From: Mesorhizobium intechi
Lineage (GTDB): Bacteria > Pseudomonadota > Alphaproteobacteria > Rhizobiales > Rhizobiaceae
Assembly (NCBI RefSeq): GCF_002879535.1
Contig: NZ_PNOT02000006.1
Location: 1 to 64,000, forward strand
Reading direction: 5' to 3'
Length of the DNA stretch: 64,000 nt
Position numbers and translations under genes: made by a program. Every line of letters starts with the position of its first letter. The first letter of the stretch is position 1. The notes under the pieces were generated by a model that made no database searches, had not been told where the DNA came from, and was given only the letters and a program-made list of their open reading frames with translations. Below, one piece after another: positions 1-8,678 of this stretch.

Positions 1-154
1 GGTCGGCGCGCTTGCCTTCATCACCTCCTCGGGCATCCAGTACGGCCAGATTTCGGCGGCTATCGTGCTCTCGATCACGCCGACGCTGGCGCTCGCCCTC
101 TACGCGCAGCGCTATCTCGTCGAAGGCCTGTCGCTTGGCGCGGTGAAAGGATAG
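1..154 (+). CDS. ABC transporter permease, C-terminal end (cut by window edge)
   Basis: The frame opens at position 2 and encodes the last 50 residues of an inner-membrane permease. The stop TAG lies two bases before the start of the next gene. The residues form one hydrophobic stretch followed by a short basic tail (ending LSLGAVKG), as in MalG-type sugar ABC permeases. Two ATPase genes follow directly, so this is the second permease of a carbohydrate or polyol importer whose other permease and binding protein lie upstream of the window. The substrate is inferred from the erythritol-type enzymes downstream. The family call rests on this short tail and on context. Confidence 0.75.
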   Translation, partial: VGALAFITSSGIQYGQISAAIVLSITPTLALALYAQRYLVEGLSLGAVKG

Positions 155-156
155 AC

Positions 157-1275
157 ATGGCCAGCCTCGAACTCAAAAACATCGTCAAGCGCTACAAGAG
201 CCAGACCGTCCTCGACAATCTGTCGCTGACGGTTGCCGACGGCGAGACCCTTGTCCTGTTCGGCCCGTCCGGCGCCGGCAAGACGGTGCTGCTGCGCCTC
301 GTCGCCGGCGTCATCGATCCGGATGAGGGCAAAATCTTCATCGGCGGCGACGACATGACCGATGTGGACGCGGAATTCCGTGGCGTCGGGATGGCGTTCC
401 AGAACTTCGCGCTGTTTCCGCATATGAATGCGTACGACAACATCGCAACGCCTTTGGAGGCCAAGCGGTCTTCGCCGGGGGCCATCAAGGCCGGCGTCGA
501 AAGCGTCGCCAAGCTGTTGAAGATCGCCCATGTGCTCTCGCACAAGCCGCGCGCTCTCTCCAATGGCCAGAAGCAGCGCACGGCACTTGCCCGCGCTTTG
601 GTCGGTTCGCCGCCGCTGCTGTTGCTCGACGACCCCTTGCGCAATGTCGATGCCAAGCTGCGTTTCGAGATGCGGCTCGAACTGCCGCGCCTGCTTGCCG
701 ACCGCGGCGCCACCGTCGTCTACGTCACCCAGGATTACAAGGAAGCCATGGCGCTCGGTGATCGCATCGCCGTCATGTCGCAAGGCGTCATCCGGCAGCT
801 CGGCACGCCCGAGCAGATCTATCGCGAGCCGGCCAATATCGAGATCGCGCGGCTGTTTGGCGACCCCACCATCAACCTGCTCGACGTCAAGCCCGCGCGC
901 GATACCAGGGGGATTTATGTCGGCCTGTCCAACGTCCAGGTCCATCTGGCCGGCGCTTACGACGCGGCGGTCGGCCGCGATTGCGTCATCGGTCTGCGGC
1001 CGGAAGCGCTGAGTTTTGTCGAAGAGGGTAGCCCGGGCGCCATCCCGGTGACGGTCGAGGCCGAGACGCCGCTCAACGAAAAGATCGTCACGCTGGTGCG
1101 TACCGTACGCGGCCGCGAGATCCTGGTCTCGCGCCCGGCCGGAACGCCGGGCCGCGGCGAGGGCAAGGCCCATATCGCCGTCGACGGCAAGAGCGCCTTG
1201 CTGTTCGACCACGCCAGCGGCGACCGCATCGGTTCGAAGAACGTCGTCGCCTTGCGCAACGGAGAAGCGGCATGA
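157..1275 (+). CDS. ABC transporter ATP-binding protein, first subunit, with altered catalytic motifs
   Basis: This 372-residue MalK/UgpC-like ATPase should energise the polyol importer whose permease ends just upstream. Walker A is GPSGAGKT near residue 36 and a TOBE-like C-terminal domain follows residue 240. Three catalytic motifs are altered. The signature reads LSNGQ instead of LSGGQ. Walker B ends LLLLDDP, so the usual catalytic Glu is Asp. The H-loop reads VTQD, with Gln for His. The next gene encodes a second ATPase in which Walker B and the H-loop are canonical, so the pair probably works as an asymmetric heterodimer. The start is 3 bases after the permease stop, and the end overlaps the next gene by 4 bases. 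Confidence 0.88.
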   Translation: MASLELKNIVKRYKSQTVLDNLSLTVADGETLVLFGPSGAGKTVLLRLVAGVIDPDEGKIFIGGDDMTDVDAEFRGVGMAFQNFALFPHMNAYDNIATPLEAKRSSPGAIKAGVESVAKLLKIAHVLSHKPRALSNGQKQRTALARALVGSPPLLLLDDPLRNVDAKLRFEMRLELPRLLADRGATVVYVTQDYKEAMALGDRIAVMSQGVIRQLGTPEQIYREPANIEIARLFGDPTINLLDVKPARDTRGIYVGLSNVQVHLAGAYDAAVGRDCVIGLRPEALSFVEEGSPGAIPVTVEAETPLNEKIVTLVRTVRGREILVSRPAGTPGRGEGKAHIAVDGKSALLFDHASGDRIGSKNVVALRNGEAA

Positions 1276-2396
1276 GCCAGAGCGCGCTCACCATAACCAG
1301 TGTCGACAAATTTTACGGTCCGATCGATCGCGGTGTGCACGCGGTCAAGAACCTGACGATGGAAATCGGCAAGGGCGAGATCGTCGCCCTGCTTGGCTCG
1401 TCCGGCTGCGGCAAGACGTCGACGCTGCGCATGATTGCCGGTTTCGAGGAGGTCTCGCGCGGCGCCATCTCTGTCGGTGGCCGACGGGTGCACACCTTGC
1501 CGCCGGTCAAGCGCAATGTGGCGATGGCCTTCGAAGGCTATTCGCTCTATCCGCCTCTGACCGTGCGCGAGAATATGGCCTTCGCGCTCAAGGCTGCCAG
1601 GCTGCCGAAGAACGAGGTCGACGCCAAGGTCGCCAGCATCGCCAAATTGCTCGAGATCGAGGACATATTGGAACGCTATCCAAGTTCGATTTCCGGCGGC
1701 CAGCAGCAACGCGCCAGCCTAGGCCGGGCACTGATCCGCGAGGCCGACCTGCATCTGCTGGATGAGCCGATGGGGCAGCTCGAACCGCAGCTTCGCGCCG
1801 TGCTGCGCGGCCGCATCAAGCACTTCATCAAGGAGCGCGGCCTGACCGCGATCCTGGTCACTCACGACCAGACCGAGGCCAATGCGCTTGCCGACCGCAT
1901 CGCGGTGATGGAAGGCGGCGTGCTGCAGCAGTTCGACACGCCGGACCGGATCAAGGAACGGCCGGCGAACCTGTTCACCGGCACCTTTGTCGGCGAGCCG
2001 CCGATGAACGTCTTCGAGGCCTATGTCGCAACCGCCGCCGGCCGCATCAATCTCAAGCTGCCCGACGGCCTGTCGCTGGACTACGACAAGGAGGCCTTCA
2101 GCGCTCCCGTCCGCGATCAATTGCTCAGCCGCGAGCGGGTGGTGATCGGCATCAGGCCTTACGCGGTCCGACGCTCGAAGGAGGGCGTTCCCGCCAGGGT
2201 TTCGGCCAACCAATGGCTCGGCGACCAGACCCACATCGCCGCCGACTTCGCCGGTGGTTCGCTGGTCCTGGTCGAACATGACCGCACCCGCCTCGATCTG
2301 GGTGCGCCGATCAATGTCAGCATCGATCCGAAAAACCTGCATGTCTTCGACCAGGCGAGCGGCAAGGCGATCTCGCACGGCATGGAGCTTGCGTGA
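1272..2396 (+). CDS. ABC transporter ATP-binding protein, second subunit
   Basis: This is a 374-residue MalK-type ATPase and the partner of the preceding subunit. It has Walker A (GSSGCGKT), a canonical signature (ISGGQQQR), Walker B with catalytic Glu (LLDEP) and an H-loop His (VTHD). Its Q-loop reads AFEGYSLYP, so the usual Gln is Glu, and the D-loop region reads QLEP instead of the common NLDA. A TOBE-like regulatory domain occupies roughly the last 120 residues. It overlaps the preceding gene by 4 bases and its TGA overlaps the kinase ATG by one base, so translation of transporter and kinase is probably coupled. Confidence 0.9.
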   Translation: MSQSALTITSVDKFYGPIDRGVHAVKNLTMEIGKGEIVALLGSSGCGKTSTLRMIAGFEEVSRGAISVGGRRVHTLPPVKRNVAMAFEGYSLYPPLTVRENMAFALKAARLPKNEVDAKVASIAKLLEIEDILERYPSSISGGQQQRASLGRALIREADLHLLDEPMGQLEPQLRAVLRGRIKHFIKERGLTAILVTHDQTEANALADRIAVMEGGVLQQFDTPDRIKERPANLFTGTFVGEPPMNVFEAYVATAAGRINLKLPDGLSLDYDKEAFSAPVRDQLLSRERVVIGIRPYAVRRSKEGVPARVSANQWLGDQTHIAADFAGGSLVLVEHDRTRLDLGAPINVSIDPKNLHVFDQASGKAISHGMELA

Positions 2397-3949
2397 TGCG
2401 CGACATCCTGATCGGCATCGATGCCGGAACCTCCGTCATCAAGTCCATCGCCTTCGACACGTCAGGCCGGCAGATTGCCGCCGCCGCGTTGCCCAACCTC
2501 TATGAGACGTTGCCGGGCGGCGGCGCCGAACAGGATCTGGCGCGCACATGGAGCGATGCCGCCACGACCTTACGCCAGCTCGCCGACAAGGTACCCAATC
2601 TCGCCAGCCGGACGGTGGCGATCGCGGTGACCGGGCAAGGCGACGGCACGTGGCTGATCGACGACAAGGGCGAGCCGGTCGCCAGGGGCTGGCTCTGGCT
2701 CGATGCGCGCGCCGCGGCCGTCGTCGAGGAGATCCGCGCCCGGCCCGAGGATCGGCTCCGCTTCGAGAAGACCGGCAGCGGGCTCGCCGCCTGCCAGCAG
2801 GGTTCGCAATTCGTCTTCATGAAGCGCACCATGCCCGAAATGCTCGGCAAGGCGGCAACCGCGTTCCATTGCAAGGACTGGCTCTATTTCAAGCTGACCG
2901 GTGAGCGCGCCACGGATCCGTCCGAGGGCACCTTCACCTTCGGCGATTTCCACACCCGCGACTACAGCGACGATGTGCTCGACGTGCTCGGCGTCACCGA
3001 TCTCAGACATCTGCTGCCGCCGATCGTCGATGGCACCAGGCACAGCACCGCACTGTCGCAGGCAGCAGCCGACGCGACCGGCATGCTGGCAGGCACGCCG
3101 GTCGTGCTCGGCTATGTCGACGTCGTCTGCACCGCGCTCGGTGCTGGCCTGCTCGACCGTGAGCGCAAGCCCGGCTGCTCGATCATCGGCTCCACCGGCA
3201 TGCATATGCGGCTGGCCGAAACCCCTGACGACGTGCAACTGAACGAAGCGGCGACCGGTTATACGATGGCGATGCCTGCGCCCGGCGTGTTCGCGCAGAT
3301 GCAGTCCAACATGGCGGCGACGCTCAACATCGACTGGGTGCTCGGGCTTGCCTCGGGCATTCTCGCCTCGCAAGGCATTTCGCGCAGCAATGGCGAGATG
3401 ATCGCGCTGGTCGATGCCTGGATCGCGGCCGCGCAGCCGGCGGCGCTGCTTTATCAGCCCTATGTATCGGAAGCCGGTGAGCGGGGGCCGTTCGTCGATG
3501 CCAATGCCAGGGCCGGCTTCGTCGGCATTTCCTCGCGGCACGGCTATGCCGACCTTGTCCGCGCCGTCTTCGAGGGCTTGGCGTTCGCGGCACGTGACTG
3601 CTACGCCGCCATGGGGCCGCTGCCGCGCGAAGTGCGCCTGACCGGCGGTGCGGCCAGAAGCCCGGCGCTGCGCAAGATCCTGGGTGCGGCGGTGGGGGCC
3701 GATATTCGCATCAGCGCGCGCGAGGAGGCGGGCGCCGCGGGCGCGGCAATGATAGCTGCTGTCTGCGTGGGTCTCTACCCGTCCATGGACGCGTGCGTCG
3801 GCGAATGGGTGACGCCGCTGCTTGGCGAGGCCGAGCCGAGCGACCGCAACCTCGCCGCGATCTACGACAAGATGACCCCGTCCTACATGTTGGCGCACCA
3901 GGCGTTGCGGCCTGTCTGGCGCGCGATGGCTTCAGTGCAGGCAAATTGA
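2396..3949 (+). CDS. eryA: FGGY-family polyol kinase, probable erythritol kinase
   Basis: This 517-residue FGGY kinase should phosphorylate the imported tetritol in the cytoplasm using ATP. The N-terminal phosphate-binding loop is GIDAGTSVIK, and the C-terminal ATP-binding lobe carries LTGGAARSP around residue 410. Length and overall sequence style resemble the erythritol kinase EryA of Brucella and other rhizobia. The locus also holds EryB, EryC, TpiA-type and RpiB-type genes, which is the known erythritol set. I chose the ATG that overlaps the ATPase stop (TGATG); a GTG one codon earlier is also possible. Xylulose or glycerol kinases share the fold, so the substrate is inferred from context. 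Confidence 0.78.
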   Translation: MRDILIGIDAGTSVIKSIAFDTSGRQIAAAALPNLYETLPGGGAEQDLARTWSDAATTLRQLADKVPNLASRTVAIAVTGQGDGTWLIDDKGEPVARGWLWLDARAAAVVEEIRARPEDRLRFEKTGSGLAACQQGSQFVFMKRTMPEMLGKAATAFHCKDWLYFKLTGERATDPSEGTFTFGDFHTRDYSDDVLDVLGVTDLRHLLPPIVDGTRHSTALSQAAADATGMLAGTPVVLGYVDVVCTALGAGLLDRERKPGCSIIGSTGMHMRLAETPDDVQLNEAATGYTMAMPAPGVFAQMQSNMAATLNIDWVLGLASGILASQGISRSNGEMIALVDAWIAAAQPAALLYQPYVSEAGERGPFVDANARAGFVGISSRHGYADLVRAVFEGLAFAARDCYAAMGPLPREVRLTGGAARSPALRKILGAAVGADIRISAREEAGAAGAAMIAAVCVGLYPSMDACVGEWVTPLLGEAEPSDRNLAAIYDKMTPSYMLAHQALRPVWRAMASVQAN

Positions 3950-3959
3950 GAAGTCGAGT

Positions 3960-5000
3960 ATGCGTAAGAAAATAGCGATTATTGGCGACAACTTCATGCT
4001 TCCGCAGGTGTTCCGCGCCGAAATCGAGAAAGTCTCGCGTGGCGACCTCGATATCAGAACATTGCAGACGGCCTGGCCCGATGAACCGATGGAATTCGGC
4101 GATCCAGCGATCGGCCTCGACAAGGTCAAGGAGTACTTCGGCCATCCCGACGAGGTCGTTGATTTCATCGGCGATGCCGAGATCCTCGTCACCCAGCTGG
4201 CGCCCCTGTCGGAGGCCATGATGCGGCGCTTGCCGACGCTTAGACTGGTCGCGGTTTCGCGCGGCGGCCCGATCAACATCGACATGGCGGCGGCTAGGGC
4301 GCACGGCATCATCGTGGTCAACGTCCCCGGCCGCAACGCGAGTGCCGTGGCCGAGTTCACCCTGGGCGCCATCCTGGCCGAGACGCGGCTGATCCGGGTC
4401 GGCCACGAGGCCTTGCGCAAGGGCGAATGGCGCGGCGACCTCTACCGCGCCGACCGCACCGGCCGCGAGCTCAGCGAAATGACCGTCGGCGTCATCGGCT
4501 ATGGCAACATCGGCACGAAAGTGGTGCGCCTGCTGCGCGCCTTCGGCTGCCACGTCCTGGTTTGCGACCCCTATGTGCAGTTGAGCGCCGACGACCGCAA
4601 TGCCGGTGTCGAACTCGTCTCGCTGGACAATCTCCTCGTCCGCTCCGACGTGGTCACGCTGCATCCCCGGGTGACCGACGAGACGCGCGGCCTGATCGGC
4701 AAGGACACCATCGGGCTGATGAAACCGGGCGTGATTCTCATCAACACCGCGCGCGGGCCGCTGGTCGATTATGACGCGCTCTACGAGGCGCTGGTTTCAG
4801 GGCAGATCGCCAGCGCCATGTTGGAGACGTTCGCGGTCGAGCCGGTGCCGTCGGACTGGCCCTTGCTGCTGCTTCCCAATGTGACGCTGACACCGCACAT
4901 CGCCGGCGCTTCGGTGCGCACCGTCACCTATGCCGCCGAACAGGCCGCCGAAGAGGTGCGCCGCTACCTCGCCGGCCTGCCTCCGGTCAATCCGTGCTGA
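3960..5000 (+). CDS. D-isomer-specific 2-hydroxyacid dehydrogenase family protein
   Basis: This 346-residue protein of the SerA/PDXDH family should oxidise or reduce a 2-hydroxyacid with NAD(P). The nucleotide-binding motif is VGVIGYGNIG near residue 179. The catalytic triad is visible as Arg in NTARGPLVD, Glu in LETFAVEP and His in TPHIAGAS. There is no C-terminal ACT or regulatory domain, so it is not a full-length regulated phosphoglycerate dehydrogenase. It lies 10 bases after the kinase gene and 45 bases before the EryB-like gene, and so belongs to the polyol operon. It has no step in the described erythritol pathway, so the substrate may be a side-product acid or another polyol-derived acid. 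Confidence 0.85.
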   Translation: MRKKIAIIGDNFMLPQVFRAEIEKVSRGDLDIRTLQTAWPDEPMEFGDPAIGLDKVKEYFGHPDEVVDFIGDAEILVTQLAPLSEAMMRRLPTLRLVAVSRGGPINIDMAAARAHGIIVVNVPGRNASAVAEFTLGAILAETRLIRVGHEALRKGEWRGDLYRADRTGRELSEMTVGVIGYGNIGTKVVRLLRAFGCHVLVCDPYVQLSADDRNAGVELVSLDNLLVRSDVVTLHPRVTDETRGLIGKDTIGLMKPGVILINTARGPLVDYDALYEALVSGQIASAMLETFAVEPVPSDWPLLLLPNVTLTPHIAGASVRTVTYAAEQAAEEVRRYLAGLPPVNPC

Positions 5001-5045
5001 GGCAGTGGCCATGACGCATCAAACTGGCATCGAGGCCAAGGCGAC

Positions 5046-6563
5046 ATGAACGGTGGCCCTGAAATCGTCGACCTCTTCGTCATCGGCGGCGGCGTCAATG
5101 GCGCCGGCATCGCCCGCGACGCAGCGGGCCGCGGCCTTTCCGTCATCCTGTGCGAAAAGGACGATCTCGCCGAAGGCACCAGTTCGCGCTCGGGCAAGCT
5201 CGTCCATGGCGGCCTGCGCTATCTCGAATATTACGAGTTCCGCCTGGTGCGGGAGGCGCTGATCGAGCGCGAGGTGCTGCTGGAATCGGCGCCGCACATC
5301 ATCTGGCCGATGCGCTTCGTGCTGCCGCACAGCCCGGACGACCGGCCAGCCTGGCTGGTGCGGCTCGGCCTGTTCCTCTACGACCATCTCGGCGGCCGCA
5401 AGCGGCTGCCGGCGACTCGAACGCTCAACCTGCGCACCGCGCCCGAGGGCGCGCCGATCAAGGATGCGTTCCGGCGCGGCTTCGAATATTCCGACTGCTG
5501 GGTCGACGATGCCCGCCTCGTCGTCATCAATGCGCTTGACGCCGCCGAGCGCGGCGCCAGGGTTTTCACCCGCACCGCCTGCACCGCCGCCCGCCGCGAG
5601 AACGGCCTGTGGGTTGTCGAGATGCAGGACGGCAGGACGGGTATCAGGACGGCGGTTCGGGCGCGCGCGCTGATCAATGCCGCCGGTCCTTGGGTCAACG
5701 ACATCGTCAACCGCGTTGCCGGCCAGAACTCCACGCGCAACGTACGCCTGGTCAAAGGCAGCCACATCGTCGTGCCGAAATTCTGGGAGGGGCGGCAAGC
5801 CTATCTCATCCAGAACAGCGACAAGCGCGTGATCTTCATCAACCCCTATCAGAATGATCTCGCTCTGATCGGCACGACCGACATCCCCTATGAGGGCCGG
5901 CCCGAGGACGTGGCGGCGGATGAGAGCGAGATCGACTATCTGATCAAGGTGGTCAATCGCTATTTCAAGCGCGGCCTTGCGCGTGGCGACGTCGTCTATT
6001 CGTTCTCCGGCGTCAGGCCGCTTTATGACGACAATGCCGACAACCCAAGTGCCGTGACCCGCGACTATATTTTCGAGCTCGACGCGCCGGACGCTCAGGC
6101 GCCGCTGCTCTCCGTCTTCGGCGGCAAGATAACCACCTTCCGCAAGCTGGCCGAGCATGCGCTGGACAGGATCGCGCCGTTCTTTCCGCACATGGGCAAG
6201 CCCTGGACGGCGAAGGCGCATCTACCCGGCGGCGATATCGCAGATGCCGATTTCGAACAGTTCCTCGGCGATCTCGGAGGCGAATATCCCTGGATGCCGG
6301 CATCTCTGCTGAAGCATTACGGCCGGCTCTACGGCACCAGGACACGGGCCTTGGTTGGCGCGGCGCGTTCGCTCGATGAGCTCGGGTGCTGCTTCGGCAA
6401 GGATTTCTTCGAGCGCGAGGCCGCCTATCTCTTCGACCAGGAATGGGCCGTGACATCAGCCGATATTCTCGAGCGGCGGACCAAGCATGGCCTGCATCTG
6501 TCCGCCGAGGAAAGGGTGGCCTTCGAGCATTGGTGCGCGAACCGGCTGGCGAGGGCAGGCTGA
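5046..6563 (+). CDS. eryB: GlpD-family FAD-dependent polyol phosphate dehydrogenase, probable erythritol-4-phosphate dehydrogenase
   Basis: This 505-residue FAD enzyme of the glycerol-3-phosphate dehydrogenase family is expected at the inner membrane, passing electrons to quinone. The FAD-binding motif is GGGVNGAGIARDAAGRG at residues 13-29, followed by the family signature around GTSSRSGKLVHGGLRYLE. The C-terminal third matches the cap domain of GlpD. Its place between an EryA-like kinase and an EryC-like isomerase points to erythritol 4-phosphate rather than glycerol 3-phosphate. The final TGA overlaps the next ATG by one base. A plain GlpD role cannot be excluded from sequence alone. Confidence 0.8.
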   Translation: MNGGPEIVDLFVIGGGVNGAGIARDAAGRGLSVILCEKDDLAEGTSSRSGKLVHGGLRYLEYYEFRLVREALIEREVLLESAPHIIWPMRFVLPHSPDDRPAWLVRLGLFLYDHLGGRKRLPATRTLNLRTAPEGAPIKDAFRRGFEYSDCWVDDARLVVINALDAAERGARVFTRTACTAARRENGLWVVEMQDGRTGIRTAVRARALINAAGPWVNDIVNRVAGQNSTRNVRLVKGSHIVVPKFWEGRQAYLIQNSDKRVIFINPYQNDLALIGTTDIPYEGRPEDVAADESEIDYLIKVVNRYFKRGLARGDVVYSFSGVRPLYDDNADNPSAVTRDYIFELDAPDAQAPLLSVFGGKITTFRKLAEHALDRIAPFFPHMGKPWTAKAHLPGGDIADADFEQFLGDLGGEYPWMPASLLKHYGRLYGTRTRALVGAARSLDELGCCFGKDFFEREAAYLFDQEWAVTSADILERRTKHGLHLSAEERVAFEHWCANRLARAG

Positions 6564-7621
6564 TGGTCCATTCCGTCGACACTGGCAGCACGGAATTCCG
6601 CATGCTGCGCTCCTTGTCCGCCAGCATCGGCGCCGACCCGTTGCTGGTTCAGGGTGCCGGCGGCAACACCTCCATCAAGCAGGCCGGCGTGCTGTGGATA
6701 AAGGCGTCGGGCACCTGGCTGAAGAACGCGCGCGACGACGAGATCATGGTGCCGGTCGCGCTGGCGCCGTTGCGCGATGCTGTGTCGCATCGCAGCCCGG
6801 CGGCGGAGGCCGCGGGACAGTTCACGCTGGCAGATCTCAACCCTCGCCAGCTGCGGCCCTCCATCGAGACGACGGTGCACGCGCTGCTCCCGCAGAAGAT
6901 CGTAGTCCACGTCCATTGCGTCGAGACGATCTCGATCGCCGTGCAGGCCAATGCCGAAGCCTTGCTGGAAGGGCGCCTGCGCGGCCTCGACTGGGCCTTC
7001 GTGCCCTATCGCCGACCCGGCCTGCCGCTGGCACAGGCGATCGCCGAGCGGCTGAAGCCCGCGACCAACGTGCTCGTGCTTGGCAATCACGGCCTGGTGG
7101 TCGCCGCCGACACGGTCGCTGAGGCAGCCTTGCTGCTGCAACGCGTGACCGGACTGCTCGCACGGCAGCCGCGGCCGGCTCCACCGCCCGATCTCGATGC
7201 GTTGCTGCGGCTCGCCGCCGGCAGCGACTACCGGCTGCCGGCCTCGGCCGCCGCGCACGCCGTTGCGACCGACCTCGCCAGTTGCCGCATCGCCGCCTCC
7301 GGAAGCCTCTACCCGGATCATGTGATCTTCCTCGGTGTCGGCTCGCTGATCGCCGGCCCCGGTGAGGACGCGGCGGCGGCCGTCGCCCGCACTGCAGCCG
7401 CGCCGACATCCATCCTCTTTCCCGGCAAGGGCGTGCTGATGCGCCGCGATGCCAACGCCGGCGCCGAGGCGATGGCGCGCTGCCTGGCCGACGTCGTCGC
7501 GCGCGTCGATGGCGCCGCCCGCGTCAACTATCTCAGTCGGGAGGAGAATGCCGAACTGCTGAACTGGGACGCCGAGAAATATCGCCAGCAACTCAACAGC
7601 GAAGGAGCCACGCTGCAATGA
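6563..7621 (+). CDS. class II aldolase/adducin-family protein
   Basis: This 352-residue protein has the class II (zinc) aldolase fold of the FucA/AraD/RhaD group. The glycine-rich phosphate loop GAGGNTSIKQ is near residue 32. The zinc ligands are visible as HVHC (near residue 115) and the His of GNHGLVV (near residue 175). It is longer than FucA (about 215 residues); the extra C-terminal 130 residues resemble the spacer between the aldolase and dehydrogenase parts of RhaD-type fusions, but no dehydrogenase follows. The start overlaps the EryB stop by one base. Related genes occur in rhizobial erythritol loci (fucA1 in Sinorhizobium, from memory). The substrate, probably a ketose or tetrulose phosphate, is unknown. 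Confidence 0.8.
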   Translation: MVHSVDTGSTEFRMLRSLSASIGADPLLVQGAGGNTSIKQAGVLWIKASGTWLKNARDDEIMVPVALAPLRDAVSHRSPAAEAAGQFTLADLNPRQLRPSIETTVHALLPQKIVVHVHCVETISIAVQANAEALLEGRLRGLDWAFVPYRRPGLPLAQAIAERLKPATNVLVLGNHGLVVAADTVAEAALLLQRVTGLLARQPRPAPPPDLDALLRLAAGSDYRLPASAAAHAVATDLASCRIAASGSLYPDHVIFLGVGSLIAGPGEDAAAAVARTAAAPTSILFPGKGVLMRRDANAGAEAMARCLADVVARVDGAARVNYLSREENAELLNWDAEKYRQQLNSEGATLQ

Positions 7622-7670
7622 CGGCATTCCGCTCCAATGTCTTGCGTTGCGTCGGGGAGGGATAGCGACC

Positions 7671-8612
7671 TTGCCCTTCACGCTCTCGCTCAACACCAAT
7701 CCGCTGGTCAATCGCTTCGCCGATCCGGACGATCTGATCGACACCATCGCATATGACATCGGCATAAGGGACGTGCAGCTCACGCATGAGTTCGTCAATC
7801 CCGGCTGGCCGGCGGCGACGATCGTCAAATTCGTCCGCCTGTTTCGCGACGCGCTCGGCCGCACCGGCGTGCGTGTTACGTCCGGCATGACCGGGCCTTA
7901 CGGCAGGCTGAACCATTTCGGTCACCCCGACGCCGATGTGCGCCGCTACTATGTAGACTGGTTCAAGACCTTCGCCGACATCTCGGCCGAGCTTGGGGCT
8001 GGTGGCATGGGCACGCAGTTTGCCATCTTCACCCATCGCGACTTTGACGACCCCGAGCGCCGCGCCCGGTTGTTCGACATCGCGCTGGATTGCTGGCGCG
8101 AGGTCGCCGAGCATGCGAGGGCGGCCGGCCTGACCTATCTGTTCTGGGAACCGATGTCGGTTGGCCGCGAGTTCGGCCACACCATCGAGAATTGCCGGAT
8201 GCTGCAGCGCACGATCGACGCCGCCGGCCTCGCCATTCCGCTGGAGATGATGGTCGACATCGACCATGGCGACGTCACCTCAAGCAATCCGGCTGACATC
8301 GATCCGTACGCCTGGGCCGAAGCCTTTCCCAGGAAATCGCCGATCATCCACATCAAGCAGTCGTCGATGAACAAGGGCGGCCATTGGCCGTTCACATCAG
8401 CCTACAACAGGGACGGCCGCATCACGCCTGAAAAACTGCTGCAGACGGTGCGACGCGGCGGCGGCACCGACAACGAGATCTGCCTCGAACTATCGTTCCG
8501 CGAGCGCGAGCCGGTCGACCATCAGGTGGTCGCCATGATCCGCGAATCCGTCGACTACTGGGCGCCGTTCATCGAGACAGGCAGGTCCGATCTTCTGCCG
8601 AAGGCCGGCTAG
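7671..8612 (+). CDS. eryC: sugar-phosphate isomerase/epimerase (TIM barrel), probable EryC
   Basis: This protein of about 313 residues has the xylose-isomerase-like TIM-barrel fold. Likely metal and catalytic residues include Glu in FWEPMSVGRE, Asp/His in MMVDIDHGDV and His/Lys in IIHIKQSS. In Brucella, EryC converts L-tetrulose 4-phosphate to the D form (established work on the Brucella erythritol pathway); here it follows the kinase and dehydrogenase genes in the same direction. No ATG fits. I chose a TTG preceded by GGGGAGGG about 9 bases upstream; a TTG at 7647 would add 8 residues. It ends just before a two-way terminator shared with the convergent aldolase gene. Confidence 0.78.
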   Translation: MPFTLSLNTNPLVNRFADPDDLIDTIAYDIGIRDVQLTHEFVNPGWPAATIVKFVRLFRDALGRTGVRVTSGMTGPYGRLNHFGHPDADVRRYYVDWFKTFADISAELGAGGMGTQFAIFTHRDFDDPERRARLFDIALDCWREVAEHARAAGLTYLFWEPMSVGREFGHTIENCRMLQRTIDAAGLAIPLEMMVDIDHGDVTSSNPADIDPYAWAEAFPRKSPIIHIKQSSMNKGGHWPFTSAYNRDGRITPEKLLQTVRRGGGTDNEICLELSFREREPVDHQVVAMIRESVDYWAPFIETGRSDLLPKAG

Positions 8613-8616
8613 AAGA

Positions 8617-8648
8617 CGGGCAGGGGCCGATGCGGCGGCTCCTGCCCG
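8617..8648. terminator. two-way hairpin between convergent genes
   Basis: The arms at 8617-8629 and 8636-8648 (CGGGCAGGGGCCG and CGGCTCCTGCCCG) pair over 13 bases with one mismatch around a 6-base loop. The hairpin fills most of the 66-base gap between the EryC-like gene and the oppositely oriented fructose-bisphosphate aldolase gene. There is no strong T-run, so its termination efficiency is uncertain. Confidence 0.6.
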
Positions 8649-8678
8649 TTGAATTCAGCAAATCAAATGGACCGGAAC

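Noticed and set aside
2570-3898. A 442-codon minus-strand open frame over the FGGY kinase
   Set aside because: It is a shadow of the kinase frame, with no ribosome site and no recognisable motif.
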